Assembly: GCA_001769655.1 (NCBI GenBank)
Contig: MEPC01000020.1
Coordinates: 1 to 64,000, forward strand
DNA: 64,000 bases
Origin: Bacteroidetes bacterium RIFCSPLOWO2_12_FULL_37_12
GTDB lineage: Bacteria > Bacteroidota > Bacteroidia > 2-12-FULL-37-12
Reading direction: 5' to 3'
A program made the position numbers and the translations under genes. The notes beneath the pieces are model-generated. The model had not been told where the DNA came from. It made no database searches and saw only the letters and a program-made list of their open reading frames with translations. How positions within the stretch are numbered: position 1 is the stretch's first letter; each line of letters starts with the position of its first letter. Below are positions 35,801 through 46,000 of the stretch, in pieces.

Positions 35801-37098
35801 ATGTCAAGCGTGTCACTGCCTTTCATCAGCAGTAACGCATCATCTCCGTTAAAAGTAAGAAAGCTGCTTTGCATATTGGAAATTGACAATACAGTAGAAT
35901 CTGCAAGTGAATGTGCAATTATAAAAGTATTTCCGGATTGTAAATTTCCTGAGAGCGTTAAAGTAGTGGATGTAAGAGCGCCGTTTGTAAATTTATGTAA
36001 AACATATTCACTTAAATCAATAGTAAACCCTGTAGGATTATAAATCTCCAGTACTTTTGTGCTTCCGCTGACAGGGTCAATATATTCAGAGAAAAACGGG
36101 TAAGAACAACTAATTCCTGGTGTTGAATATACATTTACAAACCGTGTCACTTCTGCGATGTTTCCTGAATTGTCAGATACAGTATAAACAATCTGATAAT
36201 TTCCAGTGACACCCGAATTTACAGTACCGCTTATATTTATTAATGATGAAAGATCTCCATCCATATTATCCGTTGCCGATGCACCGGGTTCAATATAATT
36301 GCCTCCCACAGTAATATTTAAAGGATTTGCTCCACTCAAAGTTATGACAGGCGCTAAGGTGTCACTATCAATTACGTTTACAATTCTGGAAACTTCAGAT
36401 GCTTTATTTCCAGTGCTATCAGCTACGTTATAAAATAAAGAATATGTTCCAGCACTGTCGGAATTCACCAAACCCGTTGTCACTATATTGCCGGAAATAT
36501 CTCCATCCACATTATCAGTGGCAGTGGCACCCGGGTCATTGAAAATTGTGCCTGTAAAAATTGTTATTTCAGATTGTCCTAAAAGAGTAATAACCGGTGG
36601 AGTAAAATCAACGGAACTTGTGGTAGTGACACTAAAATCATCAAACGCAACATTTCCGGCTGATTTGAAATAAGTAAACCGTATCATGCTTATTCCAGAA
36701 TATAGAGGCAATCGGTATATTTTACCGGATGATATTATGGGTTGGATAATTGTCAATGTATCGTAAGTGAGATTTGTTTTATTATATTGTTCTATCAAAA
36801 AACTACTTAGAGAATCTGTGGAAGATCCTCTTAACCAAAAAATAAGAGAGTCGGCAATATCGGGAAATTCAGGAGTGATAACTTCAGCATTAGTAACACT
36901 AAATTTATATGCATTGGGACCACTTGGACCAGAATAGCCGGTTGAAGTATAAATTGCATGATTAGAAAAAGTCCAACCGGCAGGGGTTGTTCCCGCTGTA
37001 CCATCATAGGTAGAAAAGTTTTCCGTCAGGAGGACATTTTGCGCAATGAGGTTTACGGAAAATAGTAAATAGGCAATAATTGGTATGAAATTCTTCAT
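32845..37098 (-). CDS. T9SS-secreted lamin-tail/Ig/PKD multidomain protein
   Basis: I place the start at the internal ATG at 37098 (1417-1418 residues), because it opens a clear signal peptide (MKNFIPIIAYLLFSVNLIAQ); the longer frame to 37221 adds 41 unlikely residues. A promoter -7 element lies 54 bases upstream. Domains in order: a jelly-roll-like N-terminal domain, two Ig-like domains of the DUF5011 kind (ITLxGxxxIxIFxGxxFxDPGA), a lamin-tail domain (SEYIDPVSGSTKVLEIYNP), SprB-like and fibronectin-like units, further Ig-like parts, a PKD domain (YLWSFGDGG) and a type A sorting domain (YPVPASDKLIIQ, GSYIIRIKS). Function unknown; cell-surface or released. Confidence 0.85.
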   Translation of the reverse strand: MKNFIPIIAYLLFSVNLIAQNVLLTENFSTYDGTAGTTPAGWTFSNHAIYTSTGYSGPSGPNAYKFSVTNAEVITPEFPDIADSLIFWLRGSSTDSLSSFLIEQYNKTNLTYDTLTIIQPIISSGKIYRLPLYSGISMIRFTYFKSAGNVAFDDFSVTTTSSVDFTPPVITLLGQSEITIFTGTIFNDPGATATDNVDGDISGNIVTTGLVNSDSAGTYSLFYNVADSTGNKASEVSRIVNVIDSDTLAPVITLSGANPLNITVGGNYIEPGASATDNMDGDLSSLINISGTVNSGVTGNYQIVYTVSDNSGNIAEVTRFVNVYSTPGISCSYPFFSEYIDPVSGSTKVLEIYNPTGFTIDLSEYVLHKFTNGALTSTTLTLSGNLQSGNTFIIAHSLADSTVLSISNMQSSFLTFNGDDALLLMKGSDTLDIIGRIGQDPGSEWTNTDTSISTANMTLRRLQSVQTGIISNPSSFDPSSQWQAFAWDDYSGLGNHQVDSCATALCPAITINFSKIDASCNNSTDGSITIDTVGAGGVSPFMVSINGGSFQSELSFTGLNANSYTIDMKDANACTAPQKVITITSPAVVDAGSDRDFCKTQVFKVKLTGSPFGGTWTGSAGVVLLPGDTLDVVNTPWTVISGIPHNLIYTVGACSDTANLIVTGAVAGSDIDYCLSSGIFTLPLASPAGGTWSGPGITNAVTGQVDPTGLSGPITYTYTHTGCPDQIIVNYTPALGTPIVSCGISTTISITWTWTAVTGATSYEVNFGFGWSPASGLLTHTEVGKNPGDKMSIQVRAVRTGTCPEVGPASTPVECEPTGCKPITIGLLPDVTVCPGANATVGLFSITRPDGMGKFIWTWSGDPALIDNKPGPFTVNTPVTKTYFITVTDTSQLGCPTVMDSTIVTVIKANKFTNQDSVAVCDDTPYTPNFDASNFNSITWSPGTSLSCTVCANPTINPVPALNDCYQYQITVIDKINGCTGVDTFEICRTSSIIAEAGADTVRLCIEEGAPSINYTLDGTASTAQTLRWVSGNPLMDVASSTAPVFLQVPDKNNPPFYNFTLIGSSPGCTNDTDRIVVTFYQYAKPNGGTDKTTCGGDVQLSVLQGYVTNSWYSITPGASVKNQTNPLNPLVTPSLSTNPSLFVFQSTNGNGCNSTDTVTVTLMSLTPTLTVTPSLSVCEGDSFKLKATGGAYYQFFEDNTSLGPSSQLDNLLLIAGVTHQYKVTATAPGCAPVTTSGLTVTVKSLPLAAFNFSSSELTVTFMDSSTGATNYLWSFGDGGTDSVPSPVYTYSAEGEYTVGLEVSNDCGSDSVLKLVTVKSTKTENLLKQGNDGFVLYPVPASDKLIIQSEKPETIEEITLFNIHGKKEKTVRVNSLVNNNSRKNIEVSLTGIPAGSYIIRIKSKDGSEWKRLVAVVR

Positions 37099-37151
37099 GG
37101 TTTTAAGGAAGTTAATAAATTGAGATATTGCAGGATTGTGAATTGGATTGG

Positions 37152-37176
37152 CAAAGGTAGAAAATTTATGAATCAA
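37152..37176 (-). promoter_or_regulatory. promoter for the lamin-tail protein
   Basis: Minus-strand TACCTTTG (37159-37152) is an exact TAnnTTTG. The nearest TTG (37176-37174) is only 14 bases away, shorter than the usual 17-23, so the -33 part is doubtful. Confidence 0.4.
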
Positions 37177-37190
37177 GTGTTTGTTCGCCC

Positions 37191-37484
37191 TCACCGGATA
37201 ACTGCAATCAACCTCTTCCACTCCCTCCCATCCGTTGATTTTATCTTAACAAAATAACTCCCCGCCGGTATTCCAGTTAGTGACACTTCCATTTTTTTCC
37301 TGCTGTTATTATTTATCAAAGAATTCACCCTCACTGTTTTTTCTTTCTTACCGTGAATATTGAAAAGTGTTATTTCCTCTATCATCTCCGGTTTTTCTGA
37401 TTGAATAATAAGTTTGTCGGAAGCAGGTACTGGATATAAAACAAATCCATCATTACCTTGCTTAAGTATATTTTCTACTGACAT
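37191..37484 (-). pseudogene. orphan T9SS sorting domain without a passenger
   Basis: The 97-residue frame starts MSVENILKQGNDGFVLYPVPAS and is a whole type A sorting domain, nearly identical to those ending the proteins at 32845 and 40079. It has no signal peptide, so it could not reach the T9SS. Similarity to the 40079 copy continues past the stop codon (GTGTTTGTTC...CACC). It is probably the tail of a deleted gene or a duplicated segment. Confidence 0.75.
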
Positions 37485-37580
37485 TAGAGGGTAGAAAAAG
37501 TTGACGAAAAGCCGTTTTGGCTATCACTTCTGAAAAAAACAAAATAGATGAATTATTTTTTGATTTAAAAATAATAAAAC

Positions 37581-37607
37581 TTGTTTGACAATATTTTTAT
37601 ACATTTG
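37581..37607 (+). promoter_or_regulatory. promoter of the 37629 gene
   Basis: TTG (37581-37583), 16-base spacer and TACATTTG (37600-37607), an exact -7 element. It lies 21 bases before the ATG at 37629. Confidence 0.5.
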
Positions 37608-37628
37608 TACCTTAATAAAAAAAATTAT

Positions 37629-38135
37629 ATGCAACACAAAAAATTTACATTAAGCGTAGTTCTCTTGTTCGGACTTGGACTAACAGGACTACATGCACAA
37701 ACCCTGTACGTAAAGGAAAACAGCGGAACGCAAACCGCCTACCCCTTAAACAACATTAAAAAAATGAGTTTTCCATCAGGCAATCTCATTGTGAGTAATA
37801 CAGGAAGTTCAGGAACTTACCCATTAAGTAGTGTACGCTATGTAAATTTTGTTGATTTATCCACTGGTATTCCTTCCGCTGAAAAACCAAATGGAACAAT
37901 GCGGTTATATCCTAACCCGGTAGATGAAATATATACTGTTGAACTTGCAACAGCCGGAAGCAAAAACGGTATCATAGCAATACTTTCTTTAGATGGAAAA
38001 GTATTACACACTCAAACGCTCAAACTCAAAACCAATATTGAACAGGTTAATGTATCAAACTTACCGCAAGGGTTTTACCTGTGCAGAGTAAACACAGGAA
38101 AAACGATTGAAACAACTAAATTTTTTAAACGATAA
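37629..38135 (+). CDS. small T9SS-sorted secreted protein
   Basis: A 168-residue protein. The internal ATG at 37629 is chosen because it begins a signal peptide (MQHKKFTLSVVLLFGLGLTG, ending LHAQ) and because the promoter lies inside the longer frame. A short N-terminal domain (about 22-75) has two YPL-type repeats (TAYPLNNIKKMSF and TYPLSSVRYVNF). Residues about 85-168 are a T9SS sorting domain (RLYPNPVDEIY, LPQGFYLCRV). It lies 13 bases from the formylglycine-enzyme-like gene and shares its promoter. Its role is unknown. Confidence 0.8.
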   Translation: MQHKKFTLSVVLLFGLGLTGLHAQTLYVKENSGTQTAYPLNNIKKMSFPSGNLIVSNTGSSGTYPLSSVRYVNFVDLSTGIPSAEKPNGTMRLYPNPVDEIYTVELATAGSKNGIIAILSLDGKVLHTQTLKLKTNIEQVNVSNLPQGFYLCRVNTGKTIETTKFFKR

Positions 38136-38148
38136 ATCAATAAAAACA

Positions 38149-39252
38149 ATGTTGAACAAAGAGAAATCCCGCAGTATTGCGGAAAAAAAATTATTTTTAT
38201 CATTAGTAGGATTATTTGTGTCTATCGGCTTATTGCAAGCCCAAAACGACACCATGTATATTATGAAAGCTGGAAGTGTAATATACAAGCAAAAGATAAC
38301 CAATATTGACAGTGTTATTTTTTACAATTTATTGCAAGTCCAGACCGACACCCTGTATATTATGAAAGCGGGAAGCGTAATATACCAGCAAAAGGTTACC
38401 AATATTGACAGTGTTATTTTTTACAATCCCGGAACCAACCCCGGTATTAACATTACCACCGTTCAAATCCCCGGCGGCACATTTACTATGGGTAGCCCTG
38501 TCAGCGAAGTAAATCATGAATCTAATGAAACTCAATATCAGGTAACGCTTACTGCATTTAAAATGAGCAAGTACGAGATTACCAATGCTCAATATGCGGC
38601 TTTTCTTAATACCAAAAGCATAGGTAGCAATGGGCTTTATACCGGAGGAACATACCCTTTCAAGACATTGATTTATGCCACTTCGGGAAGTTATGACTGG
38701 GGTTTACATTATACCGGTGGGCAGTGGCTCCCGGTAACCGGTTACGAAAATAACCCTGTAATTAAAGTAACTTGGTATGGAGCAGCGGAATTTGCAACCT
38801 ACGCAGGTGGACGTTTGCCCACGGAAGCCGAATGGGAATATGCTTGCCGCGGCAATACCACTACTCCATTTAATACCGGTAATTGTTTAAGCGATGTTCA
38901 AGCCAATTACCTTTGGGTTTATCCTTATAACACTTGCACAAATACCAATACTACTTATCCGTTCAAAACCCAGCCGGTAGGTACATACACAGCAAATAGT
39001 TATGGTTTGCATGATATGCATGGCAATGTTTTGGAATGGTGCAACGATTTGTTGGGAACCTATCCTACCACCGCACAAACCAACCCTACAGGCGCTGTTA
39101 CGGGTTCGGAACGCGTGTTTCGTGGCGGTAGTTGGTACAGCAATGCTCAGGCATGCCGTTCTGCTTATCGCAACGGTATGCTCCCTGGCAGCAACGACAG
39201 GATAGGGTTTCGTGTGGTCGGTCCCGTAGTTCACTGTTTAGCTTTGAGCTAA
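38149..39252 (+). CDS. formylglycine-generating-enzyme-fold secreted protein, DGR-target-like
   Basis: A 367-residue protein; the ATG at 38149 is chosen because it precedes a signal peptide (residues about 1-32, ending LLQAQ). Two near-identical 33-residue repeats follow (DTMYIMKAGSVIYKQK and DTLYIMKAGSVIYQQK). Residues about 105-358 are an FGE/SUMF1 C-type-lectin fold (IPGGTFTMGSP, MSKYEITNAQYAAFL, RLPTEAEWEYACRG, GLHDMHGNVLEWC). The C-terminal R325-GGSW ... GFRVV segment has the layout of a variable region of diversity-generating retroelements, with codons TAC, AGC, CTC, GGC and GAC where AAC is usual. No reverse transcriptase or template repeat is in the window. True FGE catalytic function is not implied. 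Confidence 0.85.
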   Translation: MLNKEKSRSIAEKKLFLSLVGLFVSIGLLQAQNDTMYIMKAGSVIYKQKITNIDSVIFYNLLQVQTDTLYIMKAGSVIYQQKVTNIDSVIFYNPGTNPGINITTVQIPGGTFTMGSPVSEVNHESNETQYQVTLTAFKMSKYEITNAQYAAFLNTKSIGSNGLYTGGTYPFKTLIYATSGSYDWGLHYTGGQWLPVTGYENNPVIKVTWYGAAEFATYAGGRLPTEAEWEYACRGNTTTPFNTGNCLSDVQANYLWVYPYNTCTNTNTTYPFKTQPVGTYTANSYGLHDMHGNVLEWCNDLLGTYPTTAQTNPTGAVTGSERVFRGGSWYSNAQACRSAYRNGMLPGSNDRIGFRVVGPVVHCLALS

Positions 39253-39264
39253 AAAGGTAAAGAA

Positions 39265-39320
39265 TACGAGGTTTGGCAAAGAGGGAAGGAGGGAGGATTG
39301 ACCGAAAGCCAAACCTCGTA
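39265..39320. repeat. stem-loop just behind the FGE-like gene
   Basis: TACGAGGTTTGGC (39265-39277) is inverted exactly at 39308-39320, with a 30-base purine-rich loop. It starts 13 bases after the stop codon. Hairpins downstream of the variable region are part of target sites in studied diversity-generating retroelements; here that link is only inferred. Confidence 0.6.
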
Positions 39321-39332
39321 AAACTGTTTAGA

Positions 39333-39359
39333 ACCGCCGTAGGCGGTAGATTTTTTTTT
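39333..39359 (+). terminator. rho-independent terminator
   Basis: ACCGCC, a 3-base loop and GGCGGT form a tight stem (39333-39347), followed by AGA and nine T. It ends the transcript of the 37629-39252 gene pair. Confidence 0.8.
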
Positions 39360-39393
39360 GGATATAAATTAATTTCTATTTACTTTAAAAAGG

Positions 39394-39687
39394 ATGGGGA
39401 AACTAATTAGATTTTTGTATTATCAAATTTCATTTGTTGTTTTTTCGGCAGACATTAATGAAAAAAGAAGGCATATTCATGCAGTGTGTGGGACTAAAAA
39501 TGCAAAACTTTGTAAGTTTTGGATTGAAAAAAATGGGAAGAACGATACAGAATTAGTTTATAACTATGGATTTTCTCAAAAGGAACTGACAACTATTGAA
39601 AAATTAATAAATGAAAATTATGAAACAATCAATAAACAATTAGATATTTTTTATAATGGTAAACAAGTTAAATCCATAAAAATATGA
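39394..39687 (+). CDS. DUF4160-family protein
   Basis: A 97-residue protein starting MGKLIRFLYYQISFVVFSADINEKRRHIHAVCG, the DUF4160 pattern with a conserved His-rich strand (HIHAV). It is preceded by AAAAAGG, a fair ribosome site. The stop overlaps the start of the DUF2442 gene in an ATGA. The two families are usually found as neighbours and are suspected of forming a toxin-antitoxin-like pair, which is unproven. Confidence 0.8.
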   Translation: MGKLIRFLYYQISFVVFSADINEKRRHIHAVCGTKNAKLCKFWIEKNGKNDTELVYNYGFSQKELTTIEKLINENYETINKQLDIFYNGKQVKSIKI

Positions 39688-39941
39688 AAACAACAGGTTT
39701 TTTAAACGGCAATCCGAAAATTGAAAAAATGAAATTTTCAAAAGGACAGATTCAAATAGTAATGAATGACAGGAGAGTAATTTTTTGCCCTTTGGACAGC
39801 TTCCCAGGCATAAAAAAATTATCCTTAAAAGAAAGAAAAAAATACAGCAATTTAGCAGGTTTTGGAATTATGTTTGAAAATTCTGATGAGGTGTATCACC
39901 TCTCAGATTTTTTGGGATTGCATAACACCCAAGGATTGTAA
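39684..39941 (+). CDS. DUF2442-family protein
   Basis: An 85-residue protein with the DUF2442 layout: IQIVMNDRRVIFCPLDSFPGIKKLS followed by an Arg/Lys-rich helix and an acidic end. It overlaps the DUF4160 gene by 4 bases, so translation is probably coupled. Role unknown; possibly the antitoxin-like or DNA-binding partner. Confidence 0.8.
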   Translation: MKTTGFLNGNPKIEKMKFSKGQIQIVMNDRRVIFCPLDSFPGIKKLSLKERKKYSNLAGFGIMFENSDEVYHLSDFLGLHNTQGL

Positions 39942-39963
39942 TTATTGAAGTATTATTTTTTAA

Positions 39964-40086
39964 ATGGATGTAATTTTTACTTCTGAAGAACTGAAGAACT
40001 ATTTTACTGATAATTATCATGGGAAACAACCGTTTTCCGAACAAAAAGAAAATTTTTTACATCAGGTGTTTGTTCCCTTCACCTGA
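39964..40086 (+). CDS. small hypothetical ORF, possibly a gene fragment
   Basis: A 40-residue frame beginning MDVIFTSEELKNYF follows the DUF2442 gene by 22 bases. Its last codons run into the 3' end of the convergent giant adhesin (stop at 40079) and encode the same GTGTTTGTTC flank that occurs beside the orphan sorting domain. It may be the start of a gene cut off by arrival of the adhesin 3' end. Weak evidence. Confidence 0.3.
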   Translation: MDVIFTSEELKNYFTDNYHGKQPFSEQKENFLHQVFVPFT

Positions 40087-43000
40087 TTATCGTAATCAAT
40101 TTCTTCCACTCCCTCCCACCTATAGATTTAATCCTAACAATATAACTCCCCGCCGGTATTTCAGTTAGTGACACTTCCATATTTTTCCTGCTGTTATTAT
40201 TTACCAAAGTATTCACCCTCACCGTTTTTTCTTTCTTCCCATGAATATTGAAAAGTGTTATTTCCTCTATTGTCTCAGGGTTCTCTGATTGAATAATAAG
40301 TTTGTCAGAAGCAGGTACGGGATATAAAACAAATCCATCATTTCCGGCTTTATTCAGATTTTCAACTTTGGTTGTCTTAACAGTTATAATTTTGGTTTCA
40401 ACATCCGTTCCGCAAGCATTGGTGACATTCATGCTTACCGAATAATCACCTTCTGCTGAATATGTATGAACAGGAGCACTATCAATAGATGTATCCCCAT
40501 CTCCGAAATTCCATAGATAATTTATGGCTCCTGAGGAGGAATCTATAAATGTAACCGTGAGTTCATCGCTTGTATATCCAAATATAGCGACCGGTGGCAC
40601 TTCCGAAAATGCTACACTGATATTATTAGTTTCCAATGTACATCCATTGCTGTCAGTTATAGTAACGGAATAATTTCCGACACCGAGGTTGGAATTTATT
40701 TCGGTTGTGGCACTATTAGACCAGTTAAATGAATAAGGCGTTGTGCCACCTGAAGTACTTAATGCAATGTTGCCGTCTTGTGAATTATCGCAAGAAGCGT
40801 TGCTTACGGTGACATTTGACTGCAAAAGCGCCGGCTCTGTAATTACCACACTCGCAGGGGCATCGCAACCCACAGCATCAGTGACAGTAACATTAAAAAT
40901 ACCAGCAGTTAAATTAGAAACGACAGCAGTGGTTGCACCGGTTGACCATAGGTAAGTATATGGACTTGTGCCACCGGAAGCGGTTACGTTTGCAGAACCA
41001 TCAGCGCCACCGTTGCAACTTACATCGGTAGTTGAAGTGGATGCGGTAGGTGCACCAATATTTAATACAGTGGCGATTGCAGAAGAAGTACATCCATTGG
41101 AATCGGTTACAGTGACATTATAATTACCGGAAGTAAGACCTGTAGCAGTTGCTGTAGTTTGCCCATCATTCCAAATAAATGTGAAACCAGGTGTTCCTCC
41201 TGAAACAATGGATACCGTTGCAGTACCATCAGAATTTCCGCAAGTGGCATCAGTGACACTCGTGGAAAGTACCATTAGTGCTGGCTCACTTAATATAACT
41301 GAGGCATTTGCATTACATCCAAGTGCATCTGAAACAGTACATGTATAAGTTCCCGCAGAAAGTCCGACAGCAATGGTTGCCGTTGAAGCGTTTGACCAAA
41401 GATAAGTATAAGGAGTTGTTCCACCTGCGGCAGTAACCGTAGCACTTCCGTTGGCGCCACTGTTGCAATCGGGATTTGTTCCGGTGAGTGTTACAGTGGG
41501 TGCACCCTGATCATTAAGCGCTATGTTATTAGTGGCACTGCACGTATTTGCATCTGTAACAGTGACACTATAAGTTCCTGAGACCAATCCGGTTATTGAA
41601 AGTGTTGTTTCTGTTGTATTCCAAACTCGTGAATATGGAGATGTTCCTCCCGAAATTGATACTGTGGCACTGCCGTCCGCATTACCGCACGTTGGATCTG
41701 TTTTGGTCATGGAAAGTGTTATAGCTGGACATGCGGTTGTGGTGCAGGTAATATTTGTTGAACCGGTAGGACTACAGGAAGCAACCAGCGCACGGACAAA
41801 AAGAGTGACGGAAACACTTACACCTAAACCGGCAGTATCGTGTGTTAATCCCATATTACCACTGCTGGGAGTGTACCAACTCATTCCATCCAAACTAACC
41901 TGATAACCACCAGCACCCGAAACGTTATTCCATGTCCATTGTAAATTTGAAATAGTGGAAACTCCGCAAGCTATGGTGGGAATTACTACTGCAATGGGGT
42001 CGCTGATAGTGACACTGGCAGAAGCAGTACATCCTTTTGTATCTGTAGCGGTAACAGTATAAGTTCCTGCACTCAAAGATGAAATTGTGGAAGTGGTTTG
42101 TGAACCGCTCCATAAGAACGTATAACCGGGTGTGCCGCCACTCACAGACGCAGTCGCACTTCCCGTACTTCCGCCATTACAAACAGGGTCAGTTCCTGTT
42201 GCTGTTACAATAACTGCAGAAGGCGCTGTTAAAGTTATAGAAGAAGATGCCGTGCAGGACATAACATCTGTAACAGTTACGAAATATGTACCAGCTCCAA
42301 GATTTACTGCAGAAGCAGTTACTTGTACGTTACTCCATTGGAAAATGTATGGACTGGCACCTCCCGAAGGCGTTGCCGTTGCACTTCCATTACTTGAAGA
42401 GTTACAATTTGGATTAGTGCCACTTGTGGAAGCAGAAAGCGCTGTTGGATCGCTAAGTGTCACTGAAGTATTAAAATTACACAAATTAGCATCCGTTACA
42501 GTAACATTATAAGTTCCGGCAGATAACCCGGTAGCAATAGAAGCTGTTTGTCCTCCAGTCCAAAGGTAAGTATAGGGTGATAGTCCGCCTGAAGGTGAAA
42601 CCGTTGCAGAACCGTTGCTAGAACCGTTACAAGAAGGTTCAGTACTTGTAATAGTAGCAGTAGGACCGCCTGCATCGCTTACGTTTGCATTTGCAGAAGC
42701 CGTACAATTATTATTATCTGTGACGGTAACGGTATAGGTACTTGCAAAAAGTGTAGCAGTAGTGGTTTGTGTAGCATTTCCATCAGACCACATATACGTA
42801 TATGGAGAAACTCCGCCAGTGACAACAACACTTGCTGAACCATCTGCATTTCCACAAGTTGAAGAAACCGTTGAAGGAGTTAGTGTCATCCCTGCAGGGT
42901 TGCTTAATGAAACGCTTGTAGTAGCTGAACAACCATTATTATCAGTGCCAGTAACATTATAGGTGCCGGCGGGTAATCCTGTAGCAATTTGTGTTGTCTG

Positions 43001-46000
43001 GACAGGAGCTGAACCCCAAGCATAAGTATAAGGAGATGTACCTCCGGAACCTGACGCAGTGGCACTACCATTTGCTCCTCCATTACAATCCGGATTTGTT
43101 CCAGTGGCACTGACTGTCACTACCGCCGGATTAGTGAGTGTTCCCTCCATTGAATTTGTACAGGATTTTGAGTCGGTTACGGTTACAGTGAAAGTGCCCG
43201 CTCCTAAACCGGAAGCCGTAGCGTTTGTTTGCCCATCAGACCATGCAAAACTGTAAGGAGATGTGCCATTGGTTGGTGATGCCACAAGTGAGCCGGTACT
43301 TGCTCCGTTACACAATGGATCTTGCGAGGTAAATGAAATATTTATGGAATATCCATCATTAATTATATATTCTTCAATGGTTTGACAACCGTTATTATCG
43401 GTAAGGGTAACGAAATAACTTCCTGCCGATAATCCTGTAACCAAATTTGTATTGCCACCCGTTGACCATAAATAAGTATAGGGGGAAGTGCCACCTGTTG
43501 CTGAAACTTCTATGGAACCATTTGAGCCACCTGAACAATCCGGGTTAGTAGAATCTACAATTGCTAATGAAGGTCCACCATTATTACTTACCGAAGAAGA
43601 AGCTGTTGCGGTGCATCCGTTGGTGTCTGTTATCGTCACAGTATAAGTTCCAGCAGATACTCCTGCATTATTTGCTGTTGTTACTCCATCACTCCATATA
43701 TAAGTGTAAGGTGCCACTCCTCCGGAATCAACAGTGACACTCAGAGAACCATCCGCTTGACCACAATTGGAATTGGTGGATGAAGAAGATAAATAAATTG
43801 CTGATGGTTCTGTTAAACTGGCATCCATGGTAACGGTGCATCCCTTGGAATCAGTCACTGTCACTATGTATGTTCCCGAACCGAGATTAGTTGCGGTAAC
43901 CGTGCTTTGTCCGGGAGTTGTATTCCATGAATACGAATAAGGGGTTGTTCCTCCAGAGGGGTTTGAAGTTATGGAGCCATCAGACATCTGGTAACATGTA
44001 GGAGGTGTTGAGAATATTCCCGTCACAAGCTGGGCTGGCTCTGTTAAATTAACCTCGCTTGAAATAGTGCAGGAATTTAAGTCAGTAACTGTCACCTGAT
44101 ACGTACCGGCGATCAAATTATTGAGCAAACTTGTTGTCTGGACCGGCAAGGTGTTCCATGAATAGGAATAAGCAAGTGTTCCTCCTGTAACTGTTGCAGA
44201 TGCGGAACCATCCGATGCACCAAAACAATATGGTGACACTGGAGCCAGTGACACTGCAAGAATTTCAGGTTCCGCTATCATAACCGAATCCACCAAAGTG
44301 GTTGCATTAAAGTCAGTAACGGTGACGTAATAAGTTCCTTTTGTCAGATTGCTCAACGTATCCAAAAATGAACCGGTTGACCATGAGTAAGTGTATGGAA
44401 ACACTCCACCGTCTGCAAGTATTTTTACTACTCCGTTGTTATTCCCAAAACAATCAATATCTTTTTTGTCAAAAAAGGCGGTAAAAGAACAAGGGCTGAA
44501 ATTCCAGTTGGTATTATTTCCAAGGTCATTACTATTCGTTCCTGCATAAAATCCTGCGCCCCCAGTGCCACTCATATCTTTTAGTTCAATATAATCAAGA
44601 CAAACCAATCCAGATGGCTTTGAAAGGGTGGAAATATTTCCGGAGACCGATGATTGAAGGGAGATCATGCTTCCGGGATTTCCAGTAGCAGAAAGAAAAT
44701 TATTGATGGTTTGAGTACTACCTGGATTAAAATAATAATCCATTCCAGGATTTAATAGTAACGTATCGGATAGTGTGCTGGAAACAAATAAACCGTCTCT
44801 GAGCAGTTTGAGAATATGAAAAGTTGGAATGCCGGAAATCCTAATCCATTCATACGCTGAAACGTTATTAAAATTATTAGTTCCGGAAATATCTGACATA
44901 CCGAAGAAATTTACATTATGATAATTGGAGTTACCATTCAGGTAAGTAGTGTACTTTCCATTCTCAAAATCAATGTTATAATAATTCAATCCCTGTCCGT
45001 TAAAACAGTGGTCTATGTTATAAGTGAAATGAAGTGTGGAAGATCCTGGCTGGAATGAGAATCCCGCAGGATTTATATTCCACGGAGAAGAAAGGCAACT
45101 TCCGCCGGAATAATCGGATGCACCGGTAATAAAAACCTGAGAGGTGCCAAGAACTAATCCTCGTGCAGAAACAGAATTGCTTATAAAAGCAGTTGTCTTT
45201 AAGTCATTATTATTTGTATTTAGAATTCCGCTGATTAACTGAATATTCGCTAAGGTTGAAAACGGGTCTGTTAATTTCCATGAGCCACCCATTCCATCAA
45301 ATAGGACCGTTTCCCTGAAATACTGTCCGGATGAAGTAATGGTATTTCCTGTATCAGAGGCGGAAAAAATAAAATTACTTTCCAGATTATTTTTGACATA
45401 ATCATTAAAGAGCAGATTACCTGAAATATTCATGTTATTATTCCCAAGAATACTGGTTAAATAATCTGAGCCGCTCCATGTCATATTATGGCAACCTCCA
45501 TCTTCGTCAATAATCACACTATTTACGCCAGGAATAAAAGAATTATCATCAAAAAACACATTGTCTTTAGGACCGGGATGACATTCACCACCAGCACCAC
45601 CGCTCGTGGTCGCCCAGTGCATAGTGTCACTCCAAAAACCGGTGTTTCCTACCCAATAAAGATTCCTACCGGGATTTGAAACACCAAAATCCCAATTGAG
45701 ATTGTTTCCGAAATCAACGGAATAATCGGCATTAAAATTTGCTGAACCCGAAGCAATGATTCCTTTTATGTTGCAATAAGAAACAGAAAGTGTTCCTCCG
45801 GGTTTTGACAACGTGGCTTGCATACCGGAAGAATCTGTTGTGAGAGTTACGTATTGTTTGCAGTCCCCATTTGCACCCAAATAACTTGTTACAGTTTGAA
45901 TTTTATTATACCCCAATTTGTACGTTTTTCCTTTGGATAATAAAAGAGAATCCATGGTATTTACAGAGTTGAAAGTTCCGTTTCCTTTTATATCAAAGAT

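Noticed and set aside
38149-39252. Complete diversity-generating retroelement
   Set aside because: No reverse transcriptase frame and no second copy of the variable region in the window; only a target-like gene is supported.
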